NCBI RefSeq assembly: GCF_000686805.1
Contig: NZ_KK366020.1
Location: forward strand, 272,969 to 336,968
Source of the DNA: Bacillus sp. UNC41MFS5
Lineage (GTDB): Bacteria; Bacillota; Bacilli; Bacillales_B; DSM-18226
Direction of reading: 5' to 3'
DNA: 64,000 nucleotides
Of the stretch, positions 24,957 through 32,329 are shown in pieces. Under the pieces are notes generated by a model, which was not told the DNA's origin, ran no database searches, and saw only the letters and a program-made list of their open reading frames with translations. The stretch's first letter is position 1. Each line of letters opens with the position of its first letter. Both the position numbers and the translations under genes were made by a program.

Positions 24957-25733
24957 TCACTTTATTTGAGCAAAATGATCTGTTTTGATAGTTAGTAGAT
25001 CCTTACTTGTTTTGTTAGTTGCATCAATATAATTCATAACCAGGTAATGCCCAACACAGTAGCCTAACATTTTCGGATAGAAACGTGATCCATATAATAT
25101 GTTTTGATGTTTAAGGTCACTCTTTGGAACATCTTTATTAGGGAGCACTAAGTTTTCCCACATTTTCTTTAGCTCTTCATTGGTATAATACGATGTCCAA
25201 GTGGCTAAGAATTCTTCACCCAATCTTTCACGTACTGAATTTTCAGCTAATCCTTCTAAAATGATTGTGTCCAGCAATACATAATCCTCTTCGTTTTTTT
25301 GAAACTTGGATAACCGACAAACATGGTTATACTCATGTGTAAACAATGCCCTTATTTCCTTTTCTATGTTATCTTCTGAAATAAATAAAAGTAGTTTATC
25401 CTTGAAGGCCAAACCTGATTTTCCGTTAAAGTCCTGTTGTAACTTTCGGTTGTTCTTATCTGATGGAAAAATAAAGATAGGGATATTTGGTCCTTCCCAC
25501 ACTTTTTGAAGTCGTAGACTTTCCTCTTGTACAATTTCCCATACTTTATTTTTTTGTAATTTTTCCACTACCTCGTTTCCGTTCCCAATAGGATGATACA
25601 TTCCATGTAGATTTAAGTAATCATAGATTTCGGAAGCTAGAGCACCCTCAAAGTGACCTGTTAACCTTTCACATATTTCAATTGGTTTATGATATGAATC
25701 GTGCAACCACTTATCCGTTCTAATCACGCCCAT
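24957..25733 (-). CDS. DUF2268 putative zinc metalloprotease (YjaZ type)
   Basis: 258 residues, close to B. subtilis YjaZ (261). The zinc-binding HExxH is seen as THEYNHVCRLSK near residue 147, with the third ligand in DTIILEGLAENSVRE about 25 residues later and a C-terminal MLGYCVGHYLVMNYI segment. Members are intracellular, HSP90-associated or orphan proteases of unknown substrate. ATG 25733 (MGVIRTDKWLHDSYH) has GGAGG 6 bases upstream and is preferred to the longer frame from 25778. Confidence 0.9.
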   Translation of the reverse strand: MGVIRTDKWLHDSYHKPIEICERLTGHFEGALASEIYDYLNLHGMYHPIGNGNEVVEKLQKNKVWEIVQEESLRLQKVWEGPNIPIFIFPSDKNNRKLQQDFNGKSGLAFKDKLLLFISEDNIEKEIRALFTHEYNHVCRLSKFQKNEEDYVLLDTIILEGLAENSVRERLGEEFLATWTSYYTNEELKKMWENLVLPNKDVPKSDLKHQNILYGSRFYPKMLGYCVGHYLVMNYIDATNKTSKDLLTIKTDHFAQIK

Positions 25734-25908
25734 ATCAGCCCTCCTAACTACACATTTAGTATAAAATACATTATGCACGTATCAAATAATCGTTCCGAAA
25801 CCTATTTCCTTACCTTCCTGACGTCTATAATAGGTCATTAGTGTTTAAAAGAGTATCGTGAACAAATTTATCCCATTATCATAAAATAATGTACAATTTC
25901 AAAAAAGG

Positions 25909-26634
25909 ATGGGATTGAATTTGAATTACACGTATCTTGATTGTTTAGCAATATTTGGAGTTGGAGGTGCCCATCCTGGAGGTCTTCAACTAACAAAAGA
26001 GCTCTTATCAAGGGAAAAAATTGATGAAACAAAGTCGATTCTTGATGCTGGGTGTGGAACAGGGCAAACCTCTGCATTTATTGCAGAACAGTACCAATGT
26101 CATGTTACTTCCTTAGATTGTAATAAAATCATGTTGGAAAAGGCTAGAAAAAGATTTTCATCTTTACATTTGCCTATTGGTGTTAAGCAAGGGAGCACTG
26201 AAAATCTTCCTTTCGATGAGGGTTTATTTGATATTGTTCTCTCAGAATCAGTCATAGCCTTTACAGATGTCTCCTTAACAATTCCTGAATTTAAAAGAGT
26301 ATTAAAGCCAAATGGTGTTTTGCTTGCAATTGAAATGGTACTTGAAAAATCACTTTCTGAAGATGAACGGAAACCTATCGTTGATTTTTATGGTGTTTCT
26401 CAATTACTAACTGAAAATGAATGGTATGACTTTTTCAAAAGAGCCAGTTTTAAACAAGTTAGCGTAGAGAAGTTTAAACTTGAGTTTGATGAAAATGATG
26501 TGCTAAATGTTCCTGATTTTTCACTTTCGGAGAATATTGATGATAAATTCTTTGAAATTCTTGAAAAGCACTTGTACTTCACAAAAGTATATAAGGGTAT
26601 ACTAGGTTTTCGACTGTTCAGATGTTGTATTTGA
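25909..26634 (+). CDS. Class I SAM-dependent methyltransferase
   Basis: 241 residues. Motif I is SILDAGCGTGQTSAFIAEQY near residue 43, strand 2 ends in VTSLDCNKIML, and post-I FDIVLSESVIAF and LKPNGVLLAIEM follow. An N-terminal CLAIFGVGGAHPGGLQLTK block, shared with the Bacillus YodH-like group, may bind the acceptor. The target is unknown. ATG 25909 or TTG 25921 may be used; AAAGG lies just upstream. The gene diverges from the YjaZ-like gene. Confidence 0.85.
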   Translation: MGLNLNYTYLDCLAIFGVGGAHPGGLQLTKELLSREKIDETKSILDAGCGTGQTSAFIAEQYQCHVTSLDCNKIMLEKARKRFSSLHLPIGVKQGSTENLPFDEGLFDIVLSESVIAFTDVSLTIPEFKRVLKPNGVLLAIEMVLEKSLSEDERKPIVDFYGVSQLLTENEWYDFFKRASFKQVSVEKFKLEFDENDVLNVPDFSLSENIDDKFFEILEKHLYFTKVYKGILGFRLFRCCI

Positions 26635-26738
26635 ACGATTCACGTCATACATTTCCTGCTCTTTTCAAGGCTTTAATAGAGATTAACTGTTAAACCTTGA
26701 ATTCTGTGGTTAAAAAACGGTATGCTAAATAATATGAC

Positions 26739-26772
26739 AAAGGGACAGATTGCACTCAACCTGCCCTTTTTT
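26739..26772 (+). terminator. Terminator downstream of the methyltransferase
   Basis: AAAGGGCAGG-like imperfect stem (AAAGGG pairing with CCCTTT) ending in TTTTTT on the plus strand. Confidence 0.55.
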
Positions 26773-26780
26773 CATACAAT

Positions 26781-26864
26781 TTAGAAGCCGCCCATAAAAG
26801 ATGTTCCGACAATGATCAGTAGAACGAATATACCACGACTAACGCAGAACGTGTCTTGAACCAT
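26781..26864 (-). CDS. Divergent YjcZ-type short miniprotein
   Basis: 27 codons beginning MVQDTFCVSRG and ending in the typical hydrophobic tail FVLLIIVGTSFMGGF. The DNA before the tail aligns with the short YjcZ genes at 28.6 kb only with a one-base gap, so the N-terminal half was probably changed by a frameshift and may no longer work. GGAGG lies 12 bases before the ATG. Confidence 0.45.
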   Translation of the reverse strand: MVQDTFCVSRGIFVLLIIVGTSFMGGF

Positions 26865-26938
26865 CCACGTAGAACACCTCCAACAAGGCTTATTAAAAAA
26901 GACTTTACTCAAAGAACAAAATCATACTGAATGGTTGA

Positions 26939-27073
26939 TTAGCATACTGAAAGTACGATAATTAATAGAATGAACAATACTACGATTAATACAAAAGTGC
27001 TGCCGCCGCCATAACCACCGCTGTATCCATAACCGCTGTCGTAGCCACCGCCGTATCCACATAATCCCCACAT
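26939..27073 (-). CDS. YjcZ-family sporulation miniprotein, long form 1
   Basis: 44 residues: a Gly/Tyr head (MWGLCGYGGGYDSGYGYSGG) and a hydrophobic tail (GGGSTFVLIVVLFILLIIVL) ending SVC. The YjcZ family consists of tiny sporulation proteins with a single membrane-spanning tail, common in multiple copies in Bacillus. AGGTGG precedes the ATG. This is the most diverged of five long forms in the array; the others end LAVT. Confidence 0.9.
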   Translation of the reverse strand: MWGLCGYGGGYDSGYGYSGGYGGGSTFVLIVVLFILLIIVLSVC

Positions 27074-27234
27074 ATTTTTCACCACCTATTGGATTATTCA
27101 TAGGAAAAACATTCCTACTATGTATATATATTTTCTTAAGACAAGGATTGATTGGACAAACAACATCGTGTTAGGACAAAATTAGCAATTTGCTTAAAAA
27201 ATTTCTAAAAATGAAAAGAAGCGACTGCAATACA

Positions 27235-27460
27235 TGCAAACGCTTCTTCGGAGGTATTCATATATGCTGGATGTTGCTGGCGGTGGTAGTAATAATATAT
27301 GCACTCAGAATAAAGATGAATGGGACAAGTGCTGATTATAAGTAAATTAAGCAGGAAATGTAAAAATAGGAACCCTTCTTGAAAATGCCTACATTTGAAA
27401 TATTATTAAAAACAAAACCCGTAATGGAATCTCCTTTTACGGGTAGTTTGTAATTAAAAC
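27235..27460. other. Diverged array spacer
   Basis: Contains a GAAGCG/CGCTTC hairpin near 27209-27245 equivalent to those at 28.07, 29.03 and 30.15 kb, followed by a GGAGGT site and a 23-codon plus-strand frame at 27264 (MLDVAGGGSNNICTQNKDEW). A second copy of the AACCCGTAA/TTACGGGT hairpin element lies at about 27414-27445. Confidence 0.4.
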
Positions 27461-27461
27461 T

Positions 27462-27698
27462 TTATCTAGTAGACCAATTTGCTTCCGCTTTTTGCCTACG
27501 ACCAGGAAGAACCTGCCATAAAAGCTTAGCAACGGGATTTGAAAATTGATACGTTTTTCCTTGTTGAACAACAAAGTGTTTTCCGCTACACATTACGTCT
27601 TTCTTACCTAAACTTACGGCAAATGCGCACTGGCATTTGAACTCTGCCTTAGATGACCCATAATAAAAAGAAGAACCTTTTATAGGCTCTTCCTTCCT
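27462..27698 (-). pseudogene. Open minus-strand remnant, Cys-containing, no start
   Basis: A 78-codon minus-strand frame reading SSKAEFKCQCAFAVSLGKKD, then VMCSGKHFVVQQGKTYQFSN and VLPGRRQKAEANWSTR. It has coding-like composition but no start codon; a TGA precedes it, within sequence resembling the AGAGCC hairpin element of the array. It is probably the 3' part of a gene cut at that element. No family is recognised. Confidence 0.45.
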
Positions 27699-27793
27699 TC
27701 AAAAAAGTGACATTTCACCTTTTTGACTAGCAGCTTCCTATAATGGAAGCTCCTATATTGAAAATTACTCTTTAAAACTCAAAGGGAACAAAA

Positions 27794-27922
27794 TTAAGTT
27801 ACAGCAAGAACGATAATTAATAGAATGAACAATACTACGATTAATACAAAAGTGCTGCCGCCGCCAAAACCACCGCCATAACCCATGCCGCCGCCGTAAC
27901 CACCATCGTATCCACAACTCAT
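27794..27922 (-). CDS. YjcZ-family sporulation miniprotein, long form 2
   Basis: 42 residues, MSCGYDGGYGGGMGYGGGFG head and STFVLIVVLFILLIIVLAVT tail. A remnant of a short-form gene (IGASIIGSC end, about 27733-27762) lies just downstream, so the long/short pair has lost its second member here. Upstream, an ATATAATA motif preceded by GTCCAATCA is shared with the other long-form copies. Confidence 0.9.
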   Translation of the reverse strand: MSCGYDGGYGGGMGYGGGFGGGSTFVLIVVLFILLIIVLAVT

Positions 27923-28114
27923 ATCTCTTCACCACCTATTTAGTATTTGAGGATGTTATTTACCATCCACAAGATTATTATATTTTTTACAAGAGGAGGT
28001 GATTGGACATGTTCCCCTTGTTCGAAGAAATCCACAATTGTACCCTATTTTTTCTAAACGGATGAAAACAAAAAGAAGCGAATGTAATCATACATTCGCT
28101 TCTTCTGGAGGTGT

Positions 28115-28162
28115 ATGTCTGTGCTTGGCGGCTGCAGAGAGATTCCTGTCTCTCACTTATAA
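28115..28162 (+). CDS. Conserved 15-codon micro-frame, copy 1
   Basis: Plus-strand MSVLGGCREIPVSHL with GGAGGTGT before the ATG, following a GAAGCG hairpin. The same frame recurs at 29077 and 30194 with Tyr for Cys. It is antisense to the spacer before the Sm-like gene. Whether it is translated is unknown. Confidence 0.3.
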   Translation: MSVLGGCREIPVSHL

Positions 28163-28240
28163 TCTATTCAAAAAGAATAAAGAGGACTGGACAAGCGTGG
28201 AGAAAGGATTAAATTTTTTTGGAACATGTGCTTTTTGCAG

Positions 28241-28297
28241 AATAAACATCATGAAAGAAAGAGCACAAAATAGGCTCTTCCTTTCATGATGTTTATT
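28241..28297 (-). terminator. Long hairpin after the Sm-like gene, copy 1
   Basis: Arms of about 24 bases (AATAAACATCATGAAAG with CTTTCATGATGTTTATT, extended by AGAGC/GCTCT) with one mismatch. Repeated at 29.2 and 29.3 kb and, altered, at 30.9 kb. No strong T-run, so termination is probable rather than certain. Confidence 0.6.
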
Positions 28298-28315
28298 CAT
28301 ATATCAGTCGTTTTT

Positions 28316-28510
28316 TTAGAAAATGCGACGTCTTCTGGAGAAGATAGCAAAGATTAAAAAGAAGGGGATAAATCGTCTTCTTCTAAAGCCATCCCGAATA
28401 AACACGCCTCTTCCGGGAGGGTCAAACCCATCCATGAATCCGCGGTGAACTCTACCAAAACGATCTCTAATTTCAATAGGCTGACCCCTGAATCTCATAA
28501 GGGAATTCAA
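28316..28510 (-). CDS. Sm-like 64-aa protein, copy 1
   Basis: 64 residues. The N-terminal half (MRFRGQPIEIRDRFGRVHRG) carries the Sm-like G-x-x-x-E-I-R-x-x-x-G-R-x-x-x-G core, followed by a basic RRRRF patch, a hydrophobic FIPFFLIFAIF helix and a final RRRRIF. It looks like a small membrane-attached, nucleic-acid- or coat-binding protein. A TTG start is supported by GGAGG 7 bases upstream. It has a near-identical copy at 29.4 kb. Function unknown; the setting suggests the forespore or coat. Confidence 0.8.
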   Translation of the reverse strand: MNSLMRFRGQPIEIRDRFGRVHRGFMDGFDPPGRGVFIRDGFRRRRFIPFFLIFAIFSRRRRIF

Positions 28511-28554
28511 TTTTTTTCCTCCTTTCTTTAAGCAGTATGTGCTTTTATGTTTGG

Positions 28555-28582
28555 AAAAAGGACAGGTAATTCCAACCTGTCC
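28555..28582 (-). terminator. Terminator after short YjcZ, copy 1
   Basis: GGACAGGT/ACCTGTCC stem followed by TTTTT on the minus strand. Equivalents lie at 29660 and 30976. Confidence 0.75.
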
Positions 28583-28620
28583 CTCGCCCCTTTAAAAAAG
28601 GGACATGGCACTTTTCTAAT

Positions 28621-28713
28621 TTAGTAGCCAGTCATGAAAGAAGTGCCTACAATGATAAGCAATACGAAAAGTACAATGACTAAAGCCATTGAGCTTCTAT
28701 GTCCACCACTCAT
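28621..28713 (-). CDS. YjcZ-family sporulation miniprotein, short form 1
   Basis: 30 residues: MSGGHRSSMALVIVLFVLLI followed by IVGTSFMTGY. The Gly/Tyr head of the long forms is reduced to a few residues. GGGGTGAG lies just upstream of the ATG. It follows long form 3 on the same strand by 50 bases. Confidence 0.88.
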   Translation of the reverse strand: MSGGHRSSMALVIVLFVLLIIVGTSFMTGY

Positions 28714-28763
28714 GTTTCTCACCCCATTTTAAAATTATTCTTTAAATCTCATATGAACCAAAA

Positions 28764-28880
28764 CTAAGTTACCGCAAGGACGATAATTAATAGAATGAAC
28801 AATACTACGATTAATACAAAAGTGCTGCCGCCGCCAAAACTCATGCCGCCGCCGTAACCACCATCGTATCCACAACTCAT
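28764..28880 (-). CDS. YjcZ-family sporulation miniprotein, long form 3
   Basis: 38 residues, MSCGYDGGYGGGMSFGGG head and the invariant STFVLIVVLFILLIIVLAVT tail. First gene of a module long YjcZ, short YjcZ, terminator, Sm-like protein, hairpin that is repeated along the array. Confidence 0.9.
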   Translation of the reverse strand: MSCGYDGGYGGGMSFGGGSTFVLIVVLFILLIIVLAVT

Positions 28881-29076
28881 ATCTCTTCACCCCCTAATAA
28901 ATATTGGAAGATGATCATTACCATCCTCACAATTAATATATTTCTTAAAAAAGAACGTGATTGGACGAGTTAACATTTGTTCGAAAAATCCGCAATCGTA
29001 CCCTATTTTTTCTTATCTGATGAAAAACAAGAAGAAGCGTATGCATGAATACATTCGCTTCTTCCAGAGGTGTATA

Positions 29077-29124
29077 ATGTCTGTGCTTGGCGGCTACAGA
29101 GAGATTCCTGTCTCTCACTTATAA
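29077..29124 (+). CDS. Conserved 15-codon micro-frame, copy 2
   Basis: MSVLGGYREIPVSHL after AGAGGTGTATA; see copy 1 at 28115. Confidence 0.3.
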   Translation: MSVLGGYREIPVSHL

Positions 29125-29176
29125 TCTATGCAAAAAGAATAAAGAGGACTGGACAAGCGTGGAGAAAGGATTAATA

Positions 29177-29416
29177 TTTTTTGGAATATATGCTTTTCGC
29201 AGAATAAACATCATGAAAGAAAGAGCCCAAAATAGGCTCTTCCTTTCATGATGTTTATTCATATATCAGTCGTTTTTTTAGAAAATGCGACGTCTTTTTT
29301 TTGGAATATATGCTTTTCGCAGAATAAACATCATGAAAGAAAGAGCCCAAAATAGGCTCTTCCTTTCATGATGTTTATTCATATATCAGTCGTTTTTTTA
29401 GAAAATGCGACGTCTT
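29177..29416. repeat. Exact 120-bp tandem duplication
   Basis: 29177-29296 and 29297-29416 are identical over 120 bases. Each unit holds the long AACATCATGAAAG hairpin and the last five codons of the Sm-like gene. Being exact, the duplication is recent. Confidence 0.92.
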
Positions 29417-29592
29417 CTGGAGAAGATAGCAAAGATTAAAAAGAAGGGGATAAATCTTCTTCTTCTAAAGCCATCCCGAATAAACACGCCTCTTCTTGGA
29501 GGGTCAAACCCATCCATGAATCCGCGGTGAACTCTACCAAAATGATCTCTAACTTCAATAGGCTGGCCCATGAATCTCATAAGGGAATTCAA
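29398..29592 (-). CDS. Sm-like 64-aa protein, copy 2
   Basis: Differs from copy 1 at a few positions (MRFMGQPIEVRDHFGRVHRG; PPRRG for PPGRG). The same TTG start, ribosome binding site and hydrophobic C-terminal segment are present. Its 3' end is partly duplicated by the 120-bp repeat, which leaves an orphan RRRIF coding end at 29278. Confidence 0.8.
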   Translation of the reverse strand: MNSLMRFMGQPIEVRDHFGRVHRGFMDGFDPPRRGVFIRDGFRRRRFIPFFLIFAIFSRRRRIF

Positions 29593-29659
29593 TTTTTTTC
29601 CTCCTTTCTTTAAGCAGCTTGTGCTCAGAATAAGAGGTATTCTAATTATTTACGTTTGG

Positions 29660-29687
29660 AAAAAGGACAGGTAACTCCGACCTGTCC
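29660..29687 (-). terminator. Terminator after short YjcZ, copy 2
   Basis: GGACAGGT/ACCTGTCC stem with T-run on the minus strand. Confidence 0.75.
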
Positions 29688-29724
29688 CTCGCTCCTTCAA
29701 AAAAGTGATATGTCACTTTTCTAA

Positions 29725-29823
29725 TTAGTAGCCTCCTCCCATAATAAAAGAAGTGCCTACAATGATAAGCAATACGAAAAGTACAATGACTAAAGCCATT
29801 GAGCTTCTATGTCCATCACTCAT
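29725..29823 (-). CDS. YjcZ-family sporulation miniprotein, short form 2
   Basis: 32 residues: MSDGHRSSMALVIVLFVLLI, then IVGTSFIMGGGY. Same module position as short form 1, with an extended Gly-rich C-terminus. Confidence 0.88.
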   Translation of the reverse strand: MSDGHRSSMALVIVLFVLLIIVGTSFIMGGGY

Positions 29824-29875
29824 GTATCTCACCCCCAATTTGAAAATTACTCTTTAAAACTCAAAGGTAACAAAA

Positions 29876-29998
29876 CTAAGTTACAGCAAGGACAATAATT
29901 AATAGAATGAACAATACTACGATTAATACAAAAGTGCTGCCTCCGCCAAAGCCACCGCCGTAGCCACCGCCGTAGCCACCATCGTATCCACAACCCAT
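29876..29998 (-). CDS. YjcZ-family sporulation miniprotein, long form 4
   Basis: 40 residues: MGCGYDGGYGGGYGGGFGGG head and STFVLIVVLFILLIIVLAVT tail. Upstream, ATATACTA with GTCCAATCA repeats the putative promoter of the other long forms. Confidence 0.9.
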   Translation of the reverse strand: MGCGYDGGYGGGYGGGFGGGSTFVLIVVLFILLIIVLAVT

Positions 29999-30193
29999 AT
30001 CTTTTCACCACCTAAATCGTATTTAAGGAGGTTTTTTCCATCCTCACCATTAGTATATTTTTTACAAAAGAAGGTGATTGGACATGTTCCCGTTGTTCGA
30101 AAAAATCCGCAGTTGTACTCTATTTTTTCTTAACTGGTGAAAAACAAGAAGAAGCGAATGTATGAAAACATTCGCTTCTTCCAGAGGTGTATA

Positions 30194-30241
30194 ATGTCTG
30201 TGCTTGGCGGCTACAGAGAGATTCCTGTCTCTCACTTATAA
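30194..30241 (+). CDS. Conserved 15-codon micro-frame, copy 3
   Basis: MSVLGGYREIPVSHL after AGAGGTGTATA, identical to copy 2. No Sm-like gene is left in this module; the surrounding 30000-30420 spacer has no other gene. Confidence 0.3.
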   Translation: MSVLGGYREIPVSHL

Positions 30242-30428
30242 TCTTGCAAAAAGAAAAAAGAGGACTGGACAAGCGTGGAGAAAGGATTAATATTTTTTGG
30301 AAATGAATATTCCTAATCCAAATTCTGGAGTCATTTGACTGCTTTTTTTGTAGTTATATTTAAATAAAAAAACACCCTGGAAGGATGCTTTAAACTCGGA
30401 TATTCAGGTTGTCAAAAAAATATCTACC

Positions 30429-30812
30429 CTAGTCACTACGGCTAGTTGTGCCACTATATTTATGTGAATGAGGATGATCCCCGTTAACAGTCGTTACTCC
30501 TTGAAATTTATGATAATGTCCACCTCCAGGCAAGGAAATAGCAGGACCCGTCACGCCTCGAATTTCATGTTTATGTCCATCTTCCATCGAAGTAACTGTA
30601 AAGTATTTATGGGAATGTTGTACTCCAGTAGGAGCAGGTTCCGTTGTCCCTGCATACCTATGGTCATGTCCGTTAATAATAGAAGTCACTCCCGAAAAAT
30701 GATGTCTATGAATGGGTGCGCCGTTCCAAGACGTCAGATATAAGTGGTGAGAATGCTCAGAACTATTTGAATCGGTTGAATGAATGATAAACCCAGTAAT
30801 CGGAATTTCCAT
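30429..30812 (-). CDS. ymaF: YmaF-family His-rich protein
   Basis: 127 residues with a very high histidine content in regularly spaced H-x-H motifs (EHSHHLYLTSWNGAPIHRHH, GHDHRYAGTTEPAPTGVQHSH, GHKHEIRG, GGHYHKFQGV, HPHSHKY). These fit the YmaF family of Bacillus proteins, repeats of about 20-25 residues likely able to bind metal. Function is unknown; sporulation or coat association has been suggested only by context here. GGGGG lies 7 bases before the ATG. It occupies the place of the Sm-like gene in the last array module. Confidence 0.85.
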   Translation of the reverse strand: MEIPITGFIIHSTDSNSSEHSHHLYLTSWNGAPIHRHHFSGVTSIINGHDHRYAGTTEPAPTGVQHSHKYFTVTSMEDGHKHEIRGVTGPAISLPGGGHYHKFQGVTTVNGDHPHSHKYSGTTSRSD

Positions 30813-30975
30813 GTGTTGTCCCCCTTTATTAATCGCTCCTACAATTTATGAAACAACTAAATCATTTATGTGCCTTTCACAGAATAAACATAAAGAAGTA
30901 AGAACCCATAATAGGAACTTCCTTTCATTATGTTCTTTCTCAAGCAGGTGGCTCAGAATACAAGCTTATGCTAAG

Positions 30976-31003
30976 AAAAAGGACAGATTATCCCAACCTG
31001 TCC
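30976..31003 (-). terminator. Terminator after short YjcZ, copy 3
   Basis: GGACAG/CTGTCC stem with TTTTT on the minus strand. A degenerate form of the long hairpin lies just below it (about 30883-30940). Confidence 0.7.
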
Positions 31004-31041
31004 TTAGCTCCTTCAAAAAAATGACATGTCACTTTTCTAAT

Positions 31042-31119
31042 CTAGTAGCCAGTCATGAAAGAAGTGCCAACAATGATAAGCAATACGAAAAGTACAATGA
31101 CTAACGCCATTGAGCTCAT
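31042..31119 (-). CDS. YjcZ-family sporulation miniprotein, short form 3
   Basis: 25 residues: MSSMALVIVLFVLLIIVGTS, then FMTGY. The SGGHR head of short form 1 is deleted, leaving an almost purely hydrophobic peptide. Confidence 0.85.
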   Translation of the reverse strand: MSSMALVIVLFVLLIIVGTSFMTGY

Positions 31120-31170
31120 GTTTCTCACCCCATTTTGAAAGGTACTCTTTAAAACTTAAAGGTTACAAGA

Positions 31171-31287
31171 CTAAGTTACTGCAAGGACGATAATTAATAG
31201 AATGAATAATACTACGATTAATACAAAAGTGCTGCCGCCGCCAAAACTCATGCCGCCGCCGTAACCACCATCGTATCCACAGCCCAT
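31171..31287 (-). CDS. YjcZ-family sporulation miniprotein, long form 5
   Basis: 38 residues: MGCGYDGGYGGGMSFGGG head and STFVLIVVLFILLIIVLAVT tail, nearly the same as long form 3. It is the upstream end of the minus-strand array. Confidence 0.9.
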   Translation of the reverse strand: MGCGYDGGYGGGMSFGGGSTFVLIVVLFILLIIVLAVT

Positions 31288-31505
31288 ATCTTTTCACCAC
31301 CTATTAATTTTTGGGGCGGTAATAACCATCCCTTAGTATATTTTTTACAAAAGAAAATGATTGGACAAGATCTCGTTTTTTACAAAAAAAAGCAAACGTA
31401 CTGAATTTTTCTTAGCTGGGGGTCAGCAAGTAGAACTTGGATTTTTCCAAAATGCTAGCTGATTGTCTTGAGTTACTATTTATTAACTAGGGGACAGGTA
31501 TCCAC

Positions 31506-31533
31506 ACTTTGATACATATCGCATCATAGCTTA
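31506..31533 (+). promoter_or_regulatory. Sigma-K-like promoter of the first 117-aa gene
   Basis: AC, 17 bases, then CATAGCTTA, close to the mother-cell sigma-K pattern AC-N16-CATAnnnTA. The same arrangement with 17 bases occurs before the paralogue at 32877, within an 80-base conserved leader. Confidence 0.55.
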
Positions 31534-31564
31534 TTTAAGGGAGTATAAGAGAGGAGGAAAGTTA

Positions 31565-31918
31565 TTGGAGGATAATGATCATCGCCGAAAGCAGAATAAA
31601 GAAATCGACCTTTTTTCAAGAGTAATGTTTGGAAAACGTCAATCTAAAGACATAGATCATTCACAAGAAAGCTCGGATACCAGAGCAAAGCATAACCTTG
31701 ATTGGTTGGGGCGTAGAAGAAAAGAAGCCGTAACAAGTAAAAAAGACCATCAGACTCAAACCACTCAGAATAAAGTGGAAAACTTTATGAACAATCTGGA
31801 TATAGAATTGCTTTTTGAAACCTATGACACCATCAAAACAACAACAGAACAATATAAACCTTTAATTAAAGGAATGGCCCCATTCTTTAGTAAAATCACT
31901 GGTAAATTTAAAAAGTAG
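31565..31918 (+). CDS. Paralogous 117-aa hydrophilic protein, copy 1
   Basis: 117 residues from a TTG start with GAGGAGG 7 bases upstream. The N-terminal 70 are charged and low-complexity (EIDLFSRVMFGKRQSKD), with a WLGRRRKE motif. The conserved C-terminus reads VENFMNNLDIELLFETYDTI and then YKPLIKGMAPFFSKITGKF. A pattern of this kind recurs in small Bacillus sporulation-associated proteins, but no function is known. The paralogue at 32877 shares promoter, leader and start codon. Confidence 0.82.
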   Translation: MEDNDHRRKQNKEIDLFSRVMFGKRQSKDIDHSQESSDTRAKHNLDWLGRRRKEAVTSKKDHQTQTTQNKVENFMNNLDIELLFETYDTIKTTTEQYKPLIKGMAPFFSKITGKFKK

Positions 31919-31934
31919 TAGCGAAGAGAAGGGA

Positions 31935-31962
31935 ATACCTACATTTGCGGTGTAGGTATTTT
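31935..31962 (+). terminator. Terminator of the first 117-aa gene
   Basis: ATACCTACA/TGTAGGTAT stem and T-rich tail. Confidence 0.75.
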
Positions 31963-32003
31963 CTACCTGATCCAGGCCTGAGTGCCTGGATCAGGTAGTT
32001 TTA
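31963..32003 (+). terminator. Second perfect hairpin
   Basis: CTACCTGATCCAGGC/GCCTGGATCAGGTAG, 15-bp perfect arms with a 6-base loop, followed by TTTTAT. It directly abuts the previous terminator. A similar GATCCAGG hairpin lies after 13.2 kb. Confidence 0.7.
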
Positions 32004-32051
32004 TCTAAATAAAGCTAATCGTGCCACAAATAAAAAAGACTCCCTCTTGAG

Positions 32052-32077
32052 GCTGTTGACAAATCCTTGTCAACAGC
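32052..32077. terminator. Hairpin in the gap before the GNAT gene
   Basis: GCTGTTGACAA/TTGTCAACAGC around a 4-base loop. Three strong hairpins in 145 bases and no gene between 31919 and 32329 point to stacked remnants of former terminators. Confidence 0.5.
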
Positions 32078-32329
32078 TTGCCTGGGAATACGTTTTTTTA
32101 AGCTTTTATTGTAGTATGAATTACCTACTTGATTATGATATAAAATACATAATTTTTACAAAAAATTGGATTTTTTGAGCCTTTTTGTAAAATGCGGTCA
32201 GGGTAAAACCTGGTGAACAGAAGATATGGGGCTATGGGATAATGGACAGTTATTTATTGGTAAAAAAGTAAATTCAAGTATTATAATACTATCAAAAGAG
32301 GGCGTTCTTATTAAAAGGGGGAATCTACA

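Noticed and set aside
30784..31104. 106-aa plus-strand protein opposite ymaF and short YjcZ
   Set aside because: It is antisense to well-supported small genes and has no start signal.
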